From Nocardia bovistercoris (lineage in GTDB: Bacteria; Actinomycetota; Actinomycetes; Mycobacteriales; Mycobacteriaceae): 64,000 nt of DNA. The first letter of the stretch is position 1, and the number at the start of each line of letters is the position of its first letter. The notes under the pieces are model-generated. The model had not been told where the DNA came from and ran no database searches. It was given only the letters and a program-made list of their open reading frames with translations. Below, in pieces: positions 26,268 to 36,354 of the stretch. The stretch is from positions 310,001-374,000 of the forward strand of contig NZ_JADMLG010000003.1 of assembly GCF_015674855.1 (NCBI RefSeq), read 5' to 3'. The position numbers were made by a program, and so were the translations under genes.

Positions 26268-27938
26268 TCACTCGCGGGCAACGTAGAGCTGATCGATATC
26301 TTCCGAATAAGCGCCTGCGATCGCGGCCCTGCGCAACTTCCGCGATCCGGTGACGAGTCCGTTGTCCACGGTGAAATCGCCGTCGACTATCCGAAATGCC
26401 CGAATCGATTCCGCGCGCGATACCAATGAATTCGCCTCGTCGACGGCGGGTTGGAGGGCGGCCGCGAGATCACCGTCGGGATTGCTCTCGCGCCAGCGTC
26501 GCACCTGCGGCGGGTCGAGGGTGACCAGCGCGGTCACGAACGGGCGGGCGTCGCCGATCACGATGCAGTTGCTGACCAGCGGATGCAGGCGGATCCGGTC
26601 CTCGAGCGGGGTCGGCGCGACGTTCTTGCCGCCCGAGGTCACCAGGATCTCCTTCTTGCGCCCGGTGATGATCAAGTAGCCGTCCTCGTCGATCTCGCCG
26701 AGATCGCCGGTGTGCAGCCAACCTTCGTCGTCGACCACCTTCTGGTCCGCGGCCGCGCCCCAGTATCCGGGGCTGACGTGCGGCCCCCCGACGAGCACCT
26801 CGCCGTCCTCGGCGATGGCGACCGAGGTGCCGGGAATGGGCCTGCCGGTGGTGGCGAGCCGGTTGGTCGCCGGCGCGTTGACGGTGACCGCGGTGGCCGC
26901 CTCGGTGAGGCCGTAGCAGTTCAGGATCGCGACGCCGAAGCCCGCGTAGAAGCCCGCCGTCGAATCGTCGAGCGACGCGCCGCCGCAGATGACGTGCGCG
27001 AGCCGCCCGCCGAGCGCGGCGGCGACCGGGTTGTCGGTGAGTTGCGGCGCGACGCGGGCGCCGAGCAGGTCGAGGCCGCGCGCGACGGCTTCCCGTTCGG
27101 CGGATTCGTCGATCACCGTGCGGCAGAACTTGCGGATCTTCTCCAGCCCGTACGGGATCATCGCCAGGAAGGTCGGGCGCAGCCGCGGCAGCGCGGGGAC
27201 CAGGTCGGGGATGCCGGGCAGCAGGTGCGTGCGCGCGCCGCCGGCCAGGCAGGCGAACAGGATCGTCTGCCCGAACACGTGCGCCAGCGGCAGTGCGAGC
27301 ACCGTTGTCCCGTCGAAGGTGTCACCGGTCTGGCGCACGGTGTTGGCCGAGGACACGTACATGTTGCGGTGGGTGATCATGCAGCCCTTGGCAACTCCGG
27401 TGGTGCCGCTGGTGTACACGATCATGGCCAGGTCGTCGGCGCGGACCGCGTCGATGCGGTCCGCGAGATCGGCCGCTTCCGGCGTGCCGGTCCAGGTCGC
27501 GATCTCGCCGAAGGTCCAGACCCCCGTCGCGCCCGCCGCTTCAAGTCGCTCGACGTCGTCGGCGAGCTCGGCGGCGAAGTGGGCGCTGCCGCTGTCGGTG
27601 AGTATGTGCTTGATCTGCACCGCCGACGAGGTCGGGTAGATCGGTACGAGCACGGCGCCGACGGCGAGCACCGCGCAGTCGAGCAGTGCCCACTCCAGCG
27701 TGGTCCGCCCGAGTACCGCAACCCGGTCGCCCGCCGCTACGCCGCGAGACAGCAGCGCCGAGGCCAGCGCCCGCACGGACGCGTCGACCTCGGCACAGGT
27801 GAGCGGGGAAACTTCGTTTCCCGCGGCGCAGAGGGAATTCCGTTCCGGATGCCGCGCGGCCGCCTCGGATATCACCGAGTACAAACCGGTGTCGTCCGCC
27901 AAATTCGCACCGTTATCGGTGGTCGAGACAGTTTTCAC
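26268..27938 (-). CDS. Long-chain acyl-CoA synthetase-like AMP-binding enzyme
   Basis: About 556 residues from the GTG at 27938; an in-frame TTG at 27995 would add 19. The P-loop is IVYTSGTTGVAKGCMITHRN, the adenine region is LNCYGLTEAATAVTVNAP, and the hinge/lid motif is YLIITGRKKEILVTSGGKNVAP. It resembles FadD15-type fatty acyl-CoA ligases and should convert a fatty acid to the CoA thioester via acyl-AMP. First and last codons are AT-richer than the rest. It follows the LysR gene by 87 bp in the same direction. The precise start is uncertain because no convincing ribosome site precedes either codon. Confidence 0.85.
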   Translation of the reverse strand: MKTVSTTDNGANLADDTGLYSVISEAAARHPERNSLCAAGNEVSPLTCAEVDASVRALASALLSRGVAAGDRVAVLGRTTLEWALLDCAVLAVGAVLVPIYPTSSAVQIKHILTDSGSAHFAAELADDVERLEAAGATGVWTFGEIATWTGTPEAADLADRIDAVRADDLAMIVYTSGTTGVAKGCMITHRNMYVSSANTVRQTGDTFDGTTVLALPLAHVFGQTILFACLAGGARTHLLPGIPDLVPALPRLRPTFLAMIPYGLEKIRKFCRTVIDESAEREAVARGLDLLGARVAPQLTDNPVAAALGGRLAHVICGGASLDDSTAGFYAGFGVAILNCYGLTEAATAVTVNAPATNRLATTGRPIPGTSVAIAEDGEVLVGGPHVSPGYWGAAADQKVVDDEGWLHTGDLGEIDEDGYLIITGRKKEILVTSGGKNVAPTPLEDRIRLHPLVSNCIVIGDARPFVTALVTLDPPQVRRWRESNPDGDLAAALQPAVDEANSLVSRAESIRAFRIVDGDFTVDNGLVTGSRKLRRAAIAGAYSEDIDQLYVARE

Positions 27939-28025
27939 GATTACCAATTGTTCTCGGCGACCGCGGATAACGGCCCGGCTATGGTTCCTTGGCAACCACG
28001 CGAATGGCGATTTCTATCGAAGTGG

Positions 28026-28958
28026 TCACGCGCTTGCCACTCGCGCAATATTGAGCCGAGGGGGTTCGGCCGATTCTATGCACGCCAGAAACAATGACAC
28101 CGCCGGATTCGTCTCCACCGCGGTCCACACCGCGTAGAGATCCAGCGTCGGCACCGGGTCGAACAGTTTCACCGCGACCGTGCTGCTGTCGGGGGCGCCC
28201 ATGCCCATCGACACCGCGCGCGGCAGCGAGGCGAATCCGACCAGCGGCCGCACCGACACCATGTGCGCGGTCGCCCCCGGATCGTCGGCGGTCTGCACCA
28301 CCTGCAGCGAGATGCGCTTGTCGGCCGCGGCCTGGAAGATCGTGTCGTACATGGCCGGACACTGCTCGCGTGCGAACAGCACGCACTCCTGGGCGTCCAG
28401 TTCCGAGAACGGCACGCCGGGCCGGTCCGCCCAGCGGTGTCTGCGCCCGACCACCGCGACCAACGGAACCCGGTGCAGCAGACGGCGATAGCGGTATTCG
28501 GTGGTGCCGGGATGCCCGTAGACCAGCGCGATGTCCAGTGAGCCGTCGGACAGTCCGGCCAGCTGCGGCCCGGTGCGCTTCTCCCACAGCGACACCACGA
28601 TGTCGGGGTGCCTGCGAGTCATCCGTTCCAGCGCGTCTGGCAGCACATGTCTGCTGGCCGGAAGGTTGTACCCGATGTTCAGCGCGCCCGCCCGGCCCGC
28701 GGCGGTCGCCTTGGCCAACTTCGCGGCACGATCCATCTGGGCCACGATCAGACGCGCTTGACTCTCGAACTCGTACCCCGCCGGAGTGAGCTTGACCTCA
28801 TGCGAATTGCGTGAAACCAGCTGTACCCCGAGCGATTTCTCCAACTTCTGCAACTGTGTGCTGAGGCTGGGCTGCGTAAGATGCAAGCGCTGCGCTGCGC
28901 GGCCGAAGTGCAGCTCTTCGGCGATCGCTATGAACGAGACCAGATGTCGGAACTCCAT
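28026..28958 (-). CDS. LysR-family transcriptional regulator
   Basis: 310 residues. The N-terminal winged helix-turn-helix reads LVSFIAIAEELHFGRAAQRL followed by HLTQPSLSTQLQKLEKSLGV, and the C-terminal part is a periplasmic-binding-like effector domain (GALNIGYNLPASRHVLP, GSLDIALVYGHPG). AAGGAGT precedes ATG 28958 at 6 nt. It sits in the middle of the locus, between the ligase and the P450 operon, all on the minus strand. It is the only dedicated regulator inside the biosynthetic region, so it probably controls one or both of the flanking promoters. Confidence 0.9.
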   Translation of the reverse strand: MEFRHLVSFIAIAEELHFGRAAQRLHLTQPSLSTQLQKLEKSLGVQLVSRNSHEVKLTPAGYEFESQARLIVAQMDRAAKLAKATAAGRAGALNIGYNLPASRHVLPDALERMTRRHPDIVVSLWEKRTGPQLAGLSDGSLDIALVYGHPGTTEYRYRRLLHRVPLVAVVGRRHRWADRPGVPFSELDAQECVLFAREQCPAMYDTIFQAAADKRISLQVVQTADDPGATAHMVSVRPLVGFASLPRAVSMGMGAPDSSTVAVKLFDPVPTLDLYAVWTAVETNPAVSLFLACIESAEPPRLNIARVASA

Positions 28959-29122
28959 GCCGACTCCTTCCGGGTACCCGCCACGCTAGCTTCGCCAAGT
29001 AACCGAGCATGAACCGAGCCCGCACAACACCTGCCCACTGCGTTGCGGCTCGGTGAACCGCGACCGACGGGTAGGTGCACTGTGGTACGGACTCGGTTCG
29101 ACCGCCCCGCAAGGCGTGCGCA

Positions 29123-30418
29123 TCAGGCCTTGAACGCGGCAGGCAGCGCTTCCAGGCCGCGAATGACGACATTGGGCTTGAACGGCGGCTCCTCGGAGCG
29201 CAGTTCGAGGGTGCGCACCTTGCGCAGCAGCACGTCGAGCAATACTTCCATCTCGAGCAATGCCAGCGGTGCGCCGAGGCAGTAGTGGATGCCGAGGCTG
29301 AAGCCGAGATGCTTGTTGGGCGGCTTCATGCGGTCGGCGTAGCGGGAGACGTCGGTGCGGTCGGGATCGGTGAACGCCGCGTCGTCGCGGTTGGCCGAGT
29401 TGATCAGGATCACCACGCCCTCGCCCGGTTCGAAATCGTGGCCTGCCACGGTGATCGGCCGGGTCGCGGCGCGCGTGGTGATCTGCACCGACGGCTCAAG
29501 CCGCAGCAGTTCGTCGGGGGCGTATTCGGTCAGGCCGGGACGCGCGCGCATGGCCTCGATCTGATCCGGATTGCGCAGCAGCCGCAGCATTCCGGTGCCG
29601 ATCAGATTCGCGGTGGTCTCGTGGCCAGCGACGAAGGTGGTGATGCAGGTGGCAAGTAGTTCCTGTTCGGTGAGCACGTCGCCGCGGTCCTCGACCTGCG
29701 ACAGCGCGCTGAGCAGGTCGTCGGCCGGCCGCACCCGACGCTCGTTCAGCAATTCGCGGAAGTAGGCCATGAAACCGCGCGAGGCCGTGCTGCGTGCCCG
29801 CAGCGACTCCTCGGGCAGGGTGTAGTCGTGGTCGAAGCCGCGCGCCAGATCCTGCGACCACTGGTGCACCTGGCCGTATGCCTCCTCCGGCACGCCGATC
29901 AGCTCGCAGGCGATGATGAGCGGCAGCGGGTAGGCGATCATCTCGACGAGGTCGAATTCCCCGGCCTCTAGCGCGTTGTCGACCAGTTGTTCGGTGAGCT
30001 GTTCGATGCGCGGACGCAGCCTGGTCACCATGCGCGGGGTGAACCCCTTGGTGACGAGGTTGCGCAGCCGGGTGTGGTCCGGCGGCTCCATCCACAGGAA
30101 CGAGGTCGGCAGTTCCTCGGGCGCGTCCTCCGGGGAGACGGTGGGATGCATCATCCCGGCCTCCTCGGCGTGGCTCCACGCGGTGGTCGACAGCACCGCC
30201 GAGCAGTCCTCGTAGCGGGTCAGCACCTTGTGGCCGAGCGGGGTCTCGTGTACGCGGCCCGCTTCGCGCAGCACGCGCGCCGGGGTGTAGGGGTCGGCCC
30301 GGCCGTCCGGACCGAACAATTTCGCGATGGCGTCCTGGATCGCGGTACCGGAGTCCGCGACGACCGGTGTTTCGGCGGTCATACCTGGTGTTGCCTCCTG
30401 TTCGACTTGCGGGGTCAT
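29123..30418 (-). CDS. Cytochrome P450 with variant heme loop
   Basis: 431 residues. Motifs: C-helix EPPDHTRLRNLV, I-helix TTFVAGHETTANLIG, K-helix ELLRLEPS, heme loop LGFSLGIHYCLGAPLALLE with heme ligand Cys380. The residue after LA in that loop is usually Arg (LAR), as in the other three P450s here, but is Leu in this one. ATG 30418 overlaps the stop of the FAD monooxygenase gene; a second Met 12 codons later is also possible. It is the last gene of a five-ORF minus-strand operon and uses an unknown pathway substrate. Confidence 0.9.
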   Translation of the reverse strand: MTPQVEQEATPGMTAETPVVADSGTAIQDAIAKLFGPDGRADPYTPARVLREAGRVHETPLGHKVLTRYEDCSAVLSTTAWSHAEEAGMMHPTVSPEDAPEELPTSFLWMEPPDHTRLRNLVTKGFTPRMVTRLRPRIEQLTEQLVDNALEAGEFDLVEMIAYPLPLIIACELIGVPEEAYGQVHQWSQDLARGFDHDYTLPEESLRARSTASRGFMAYFRELLNERRVRPADDLLSALSQVEDRGDVLTEQELLATCITTFVAGHETTANLIGTGMLRLLRNPDQIEAMRARPGLTEYAPDELLRLEPSVQITTRAATRPITVAGHDFEPGEGVVILINSANRDDAAFTDPDRTDVSRYADRMKPPNKHLGFSLGIHYCLGAPLALLEMEVLLDVLLRKVRTLELRSEEPPFKPNVVIRGLEALPAAFKA

Positions 30419-31725
30419 CGGTTTCGTCTGCCGGGCAGCAGGATTCGGCTCGCGATCGCCGGGCGCAGCAGCGCGGCGGGCGGTTCGACGAGGTTGGCGA
30501 CGCGCAGGAAGGTCCTGGCGATGCGCGGATCGGTGTGCGCGGCGCGATGGGCCGCGCCGACATAGGCATTGGTCAGCCTGACGCGGGCCGTGCGGTGGCC
30601 GACCACGCCGGGATAGCGCAGATCCGACCCGGTCGACATCTGCCACGCGACATCGACCACGCGCGCGGCCGCGGCGTAGAACCGCGCGGGCAGATCGACC
30701 GTTCCGACGGCCAGGCAGTCGCGCAGCACGCGCACCTGCTGCGCCGCCACCGCCATGCCCTGCGCGTAGAGCGGGTTGAAACTGCACACCGCGTCACCGA
30801 CGGCGAGGAAACCCTCCGGCGCGTGCGAACGCTCGAAACGGCGGCGCACGGCGTGCCGGAACCGGTGCGGCACACCGTCGTCCAGAGGTTCGGCCGAGGT
30901 GACGATCCGGTGGATGTCAGGTGCGGCGATCGTGGCGGCGAAGTCTGCGAAACCCGCCGGGTCGACGGGAGGATGGTCGCCGAGCATCCCCGCCAGCGTG
31001 ACATGCCATCGGTCGTCCTCCACCCGGATCGCGCCGCCGCCACGACCGTTCGGGCCGGTGGAGATGATCACCGAGGACTGTCCGTCCAGATCCTCCGGCG
31101 TGCGCCGGTAGAACCGCGACGCATAGCCGAGATCGACGTCGACGCGTTCCTCGCGGGGTGTCGCCGCGCCCAGCGCGCGCAGCCAATCCGGCGACCGCGA
31201 CGCCTTGCCGGTGGCGTCCACCACCAGATCCGCCGCGACGGCCTGTTCGACTTCCTCGCGGGCGATCACCACACCAGTGATCCGCCGCGCGTCACCGATC
31301 AGCGCGCGCGCCGCGGCGGCCGTGCGCAGTTCCACACCGGGGGCGGCCAGGGTGCGACGGCGCAGCACCGATTCCAGCAGCGGGCGGGTCGCCATCAGCG
31401 AGGTGAGTCCGGTCTCGGTGGGTGTGACCCGCAGACCGCTCAGATACCAGCGGGTCCCGATCAGCGCCTCGGCGGTGGGCGCGCCGAGTGCCGCCGCCTC
31501 CTCGGTGAATCCGGGGTGCAGTTCCTCGATGATGGTGCGGCCGCGATCGAGCAGGCCGTGCAGATGCCTGGCCTGCGGCACGCCCCGGCGCGGTCCGTCC
31601 GCGTCGAAGGTGTCGCGCTCGATCACCGTCACCCGCTCGAAGTACTCGGAAAGCACACGGGCGCTGAGCATTCCGGCGATGCCCGCGCCGAGCACAATCG
31701 CGTGCCCGGTCCCGCCCGCGCTCAT
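30415..31725 (-). CDS. FAD-dependent monooxygenase (hydroxylase/halogenase-like)
   Basis: 436 residues. The FAD site is AIVLGAGIAGMLSARVLSEY followed by VTVIERDTFD; the DG-type motif is ADLVVDATGKASRSPDWL; the GD motif is FLAVGDAVCSFNPLYAQGM. This is the PHBH superfamily, near aromatic hydroxylases and tryptophan-halogenase-like proteins. The halogenase WxWxIP signature is not seen, so oxygenation is more likely. It is translationally coupled (ATGA) with the P450 downstream and with a small ORF upstream. It may epoxidise or hydroxylate the polyene chain. Confidence 0.86.
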   Translation of the reverse strand: MSAGGTGHAIVLGAGIAGMLSARVLSEYFERVTVIERDTFDADGPRRGVPQARHLHGLLDRGRTIIEELHPGFTEEAAALGAPTAEALIGTRWYLSGLRVTPTETGLTSLMATRPLLESVLRRRTLAAPGVELRTAAAARALIGDARRITGVVIAREEVEQAVAADLVVDATGKASRSPDWLRALGAATPREERVDVDLGYASRFYRRTPEDLDGQSSVIISTGPNGRGGGAIRVEDDRWHVTLAGMLGDHPPVDPAGFADFAATIAAPDIHRIVTSAEPLDDGVPHRFRHAVRRRFERSHAPEGFLAVGDAVCSFNPLYAQGMAVAAQQVRVLRDCLAVGTVDLPARFYAAAARVVDVAWQMSTGSDLRYPGVVGHRTARVRLTNAYVGAAHRAAHTDPRIARTFLRVANLVEPPAALLRPAIASRILLPGRRNR

Positions 31726-31919
31726 GAACGCACCGCCACGACACTCGTGACCACAGCGCGACCGGCACCCGTGGCCGCCACGTCGCGGGCACTCATCGCC
31801 GCTGCGCCACCGGCACTCGTAACCTCCGCGCCACCAGCGCTCGCAGCCGCAGCACTACCAGCGCTCCCGACCGCAGCACCCTCGCCGCCGCCCGTAGCCG
31901 CGGTCTCGCCCGCGCTCAT
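31722..31919 (-). CDS. Small Ala/Gly/Ser-rich ORF of unknown function
   Basis: 65 residues, almost entirely Ala, Gly, Ser, Thr and Val, with units such as SAGGAEVTSAGGAAAMSA. It overlaps by 4 bp (ATGA) both the P450 upstream and the FAD monooxygenase downstream. Its first residues (MSAGETAA) echo the first residues of the monooxygenase (MSAGGTGH), so it may have arisen by duplication of that gene start. I do not recognise it. It may be a real peptide or simply a translated spacer that keeps ribosomes coupled. Confidence 0.4.
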   Translation of the reverse strand: MSAGETAATGGGEGAAVGSAGSAAAASAGGAEVTSAGGAAAMSARDVAATGAGRAVVTSVVAVRS

Positions 31920-33141
31920 GAGCGCAGTGCCACCGGAAGTGCGGTGATGCCGCGATGGATGAGGCTCGGCTGGTATTCGATGTCCTCGTGCGCCAAGCGC
32001 AGCTCGGAGGTGCGGGCGAGCAGGGCGCGGATCGCCGAGTCGGCCTCGATCCTGGCCAGCGGCGCGCCGACGCAGTAGTGGACGCCGAGGCTGAAGCCGA
32101 GATGTTTACGCGCGGGACGGTTTCCGGCGTAGCGGGTGACATCGAAGGAGTCGGCGTCGGTGAAGACCCGGTCGTCGCGGCTACCCGAGGCGGTCAGCAC
32201 CACGACGCCGTCGCCCCGGCGAAATTCGCGCTCACCCACCACCGTGTCGGCCAGCGCGACGCGGATGGTGAACTGCGTCGGCGCGTCGTAGCGCAGCATC
32301 TCGTCCAGCGCGGGCGCGATCAGGTCCGGGTTCTCACGCAGCAGGGCGAGCTGATCCGGATTGCGCAACAGCGCGAGCATGCCGTTGCCGATCAGGTTGA
32401 TCGAGGTCTCCATGCCCGCGACCAGGGTCAGCAGCGTGATTCCGATGACCTCGGGTTCGGTGAGCCCGCCCGGCTCGCGCGCCGCGGCAAGCAGATCACC
32501 GAGCAGGTCCTGCGTCGGGTTCTCCTTCTTGATCCCGATCAGCCGCGCGAAGTAGCCCATGCATTCCATGGCCGCGCCGGTGCGCGCGGTGGTGGCCGCC
32601 TCGTCGAGCAGCCAGTCCGGGTCGCTGCCGCGCGCGATGGCCAACTGCCAGCGCCGGAAGTGCGCGCCGTCGGCGGGATCGGCGCCGAGCAGCCGCACCG
32701 GAACCATCGCCACCGCAAGCGGAACCGCCAGATCGTTCAGGATGTCGAGTTCGCCGCGTTCGAGGGCGTGGTCGACCAGGTCGCGCACCACCGCTTGCGC
32801 GGTCGGCGCCAGCGAGCTCATCACCTTCGGCGTGAACGCCTTCGCCACGTACTTGCGGTAGCGGCCGTGCTCGGGCGGGTCCATGCGCACGAACGAACCG
32901 GGAATGGCGGCGGTGGTGTCGCGGAACGGGCTGATGCCCGCCGCATAGCCGTGGCCCCAGTCCGAACCGGTGAGCACCTGCGCGCATTCCTCGTAGCGGG
33001 TCACCAGAGTGACCGGCACGTCGCCGAATTCGTAGGGGAACAGCGCCGCCGCGTCGCGCACCCTGCGGTAGGCCGGATACGGATCGGCGCGGTAGGCCGG
33101 GTCGAAGGCGTCGAAACTCACGCCGGTCGGTACTGCTGTGC

Positions 33142-33145
<4 letters not shown>
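31916..33145 (-). CDS. Cytochrome P450
   Basis: 409 residues. C-helix DPPEHGRYRKYV, I-helix LLTLVAGMETSINLIG (Met in place of the more common His before Glu-Thr), K-helix EMLRYDAP, heme loop LGFSLGVHYCVGAPLARIE with Cys358. ATG 33145 overlaps the stop of the neighbouring P450 (ATGA), so the two are co-translated. Sequence around the heme is close to the P450 at 29123, which suggests duplication within the locus. Confidence 0.9.
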
Positions 33146-34380
<1,235 letters not shown>

Positions 34381-34598
34381 GGCAACTCCTCGAACAGAGA
34401 ATGGACGGAATTCACCCGCCCCGAGCCCCAATCGTGCCATCTACCAGCGGAGGTGCCGTGACAATAAACCTCTTCGATCGCGCCATAGCCGATGACTTCG
34501 ATCACCCGGAACAATGGCGTGATCGCGGATATATATCGCACCGGTCAATTCACGATCCGTTCAAAAGACCGTCACAATTCACTGTTGTCGTGGAAATC
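34381..34598. promoter_or_regulatory. Divergent promoter between the P450 and FAAL operons
   Basis: The segment is AT-rich compared with its surroundings and carries no gene. It contains GCGGATATATATCGC (34525-34539), a near-palindrome with an alternating AT core, suited to a promoter or regulator site. A GTG at 34458 with GGAGG 4 nt before it is in frame with the ligase, but third codon positions after it are only about half G/C, unlike every gene here, so this stretch is read as non-coding. Confidence 0.6.
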
Positions 34599-36278
34599 AT
34601 GAATTCTGCGGATTCGGCCGAAACACTGCACGGCCTGCTGGCACGGGTCGCCGCGGACCATCCCCTTGTGCACGCGCGGTTCTGGTCGGTGTCGGAGTCG
34701 CTGAGCTATCGCGAACTCGACCGGGCGGCCCGCGCGATGGCCTCGGAGCTGGTCCGGCGCGGCGTCCGCCGCGGCGAGCCGATCGGCATCCTCTGCCCCA
34801 ACGCACCGGAATTCCTCGTCAGCCTCTTCGCGATCAGCGCCGCCGGTGGCGCGGCGACCCCGCTGCCACTGCCCGCGGGCGCCAGACAAGCGGGCTCGTA
34901 CCCGGCGAAACTGGCCGCCATCACCGAGGCCGCCGCCATGCGGACCGTGCTCGTCTCGCACCGCTACGCCGACCTGACCGCCCTGCTCATCGACACCGTC
35001 GACGCCGAAATGCTGGACACCGGAACCTTTTCCACCGAGGTCGAGGCCACCGGCGAAGCGCTGCCCGAACTCGGCGCCGACGACGCGGCCATCGTGCAGT
35101 TCACCTCGGGCAGCACCGCGACGCCCAAAGGCGTTCGCCTGACCCATCGCAACGTGCTGCACGGACTGTCCGCCATCCGCACCGGCATCGACCTCGGCCT
35201 CGCCGACCAGGGCGGGTTCTGGCTGCCCCTGTTCCACGACATGGGCCTGTTCGGCACGCTGTCGGCGATCCTGCGCGGCATCCCCGCCCACGTCTGGTCA
35301 CCGGTCGCGTTCGTGAAGGATCCGGCGCGCTGGCTCTCGGAGTTCGCGGCCAGCGGCTCCACCATCACCGCCATGCCGAACTTCGGCTACGAGTCGCTGC
35401 TCGCCGCCGTCGAGCCCGACTCGGTCACCGACTACGACCTGCGTCGCTGGCGTATCGCGTTCAACGGCGCCGAACCGATCTCCCACGAGGTGGTCGCCGC
35501 GTTCCTGGAGCGCTTCGCCCCCGCCGGATTCGCGCCCGCCACGATGTTCGGCGTCTACGGCATGGCCGAGGCGACCCTCGCGGTCGCCTTCCCGCCGCTG
35601 GGTCGCGAACCGGTCTTCGAATGGGTCGACCGGGCCGCGCTCTCCGATGACAGCGAAGCGAAAATCGTTGCTTCGCAAGATCCGTCGGCGCGTCCGGTGG
35701 CCTGCGTCGGCGCCGCGGTCACCGGGCTCACGCTGCGCGTGGTCGGGCCGGAATCCGGCGCCGAACTGCCCGACGGCGCGGTCGGGGAGATCCAGATCCG
35801 CGGCGCATCGGTGACCGGCGGTTACCTCACCGCCGACCCCGCCGCCGTCGACGGCCTGATCACCGCGGACGGCTGGCTCAACACCGGCGACCTCGGCTAT
35901 CTGCGCGCGGGCGAACTGTACGTCACCGGACGCCGCAAGGACATGATCACCGTGCGCGGCGCCAACTACTACGCCCAGGACGTCGAGGCCGCGGTCCGCG
36001 ACGTGGACGGCATCTACAAGGGCCGCTGCACCGCCGCCGCCGATCCCGGCGGCGCCGACGTGATCGCGGTGATCGCCGAATCCGAGCGGACCGGGGCCGA
36101 CGCGCGACACCTGGCCCGCCGCATCCGCGACCGGGTCGCCGCCGACCTCGGACTCGCGGCCGTCGACGTGCACATCGTGGCCCCGCGCAGCATCCCGCGC
36201 ACCAGCAGCGGCAAGCTCCAGCGCCTTGCCGCCCGCGACCTGCTCACCGACCGCACCCCGCTCGCCACCCCCCGATAG
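34599..36278 (+). CDS. Fatty acyl-AMP ligase (FAAL-type)
   Basis: 559 residues from ATG 34599. P-loop VQFTSGSTATPKGVRLTHRN, then WLPLFHDMGLFGTLSAIL, a motif highly typical of FAALs; adenine motif MFGVYGMAEATLAVAFPP; hinge VTGRRKDMITVRGANYYAQDVEAAV. FAALs activate fatty acids as acyl-AMP and load them on ACP rather than CoA. The free-standing ACP four genes downstream is the obvious acceptor. GC3 rises abruptly to normal after this ATG, which is why it is preferred over GTG 34458. It starts a plus-strand operon of six genes. The chain it activates could be a starter for, or a partner of, the megasynthase product. Confidence 0.87.
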   Translation: MNSADSAETLHGLLARVAADHPLVHARFWSVSESLSYRELDRAARAMASELVRRGVRRGEPIGILCPNAPEFLVSLFAISAAGGAATPLPLPAGARQAGSYPAKLAAITEAAAMRTVLVSHRYADLTALLIDTVDAEMLDTGTFSTEVEATGEALPELGADDAAIVQFTSGSTATPKGVRLTHRNVLHGLSAIRTGIDLGLADQGGFWLPLFHDMGLFGTLSAILRGIPAHVWSPVAFVKDPARWLSEFAASGSTITAMPNFGYESLLAAVEPDSVTDYDLRRWRIAFNGAEPISHEVVAAFLERFAPAGFAPATMFGVYGMAEATLAVAFPPLGREPVFEWVDRAALSDDSEAKIVASQDPSARPVACVGAAVTGLTLRVVGPESGAELPDGAVGEIQIRGASVTGGYLTADPAAVDGLITADGWLNTGDLGYLRAGELYVTGRRKDMITVRGANYYAQDVEAAVRDVDGIYKGRCTAAADPGGADVIAVIAESERTGADARHLARRIRDRVAADLGLAAVDVHIVAPRSIPRTSSGKLQRLAARDLLTDRTPLATPR

Positions 36279-36354
36279 CGCCGCACCACGGCGGCTCGCC
36301 GCACCACGACATTCGCAGCACCCCGACATTCGCAGCACCAGATTGGGAGCCACG

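Noticed and set aside
24697..26286. 529-residue plus-strand ORF
   Set aside because: Antisense to the FAD oxidoreductase, whose three cofactor motifs prove the minus strand is coding.
30415..31725. Possible flavin-dependent halogenase
   Set aside because: The halogenase-specific WxWxIP motif was not found; FAD motifs alone fit the wider monooxygenase superfamily.
34458..34598. N-terminal extension of the FAAL from GTG 34458 with a good GGAGG site
   Set aside because: Third codon positions are about half G/C against over 90% in real genes here, and FAALs do not have such an extension. It remains a minor alternative.
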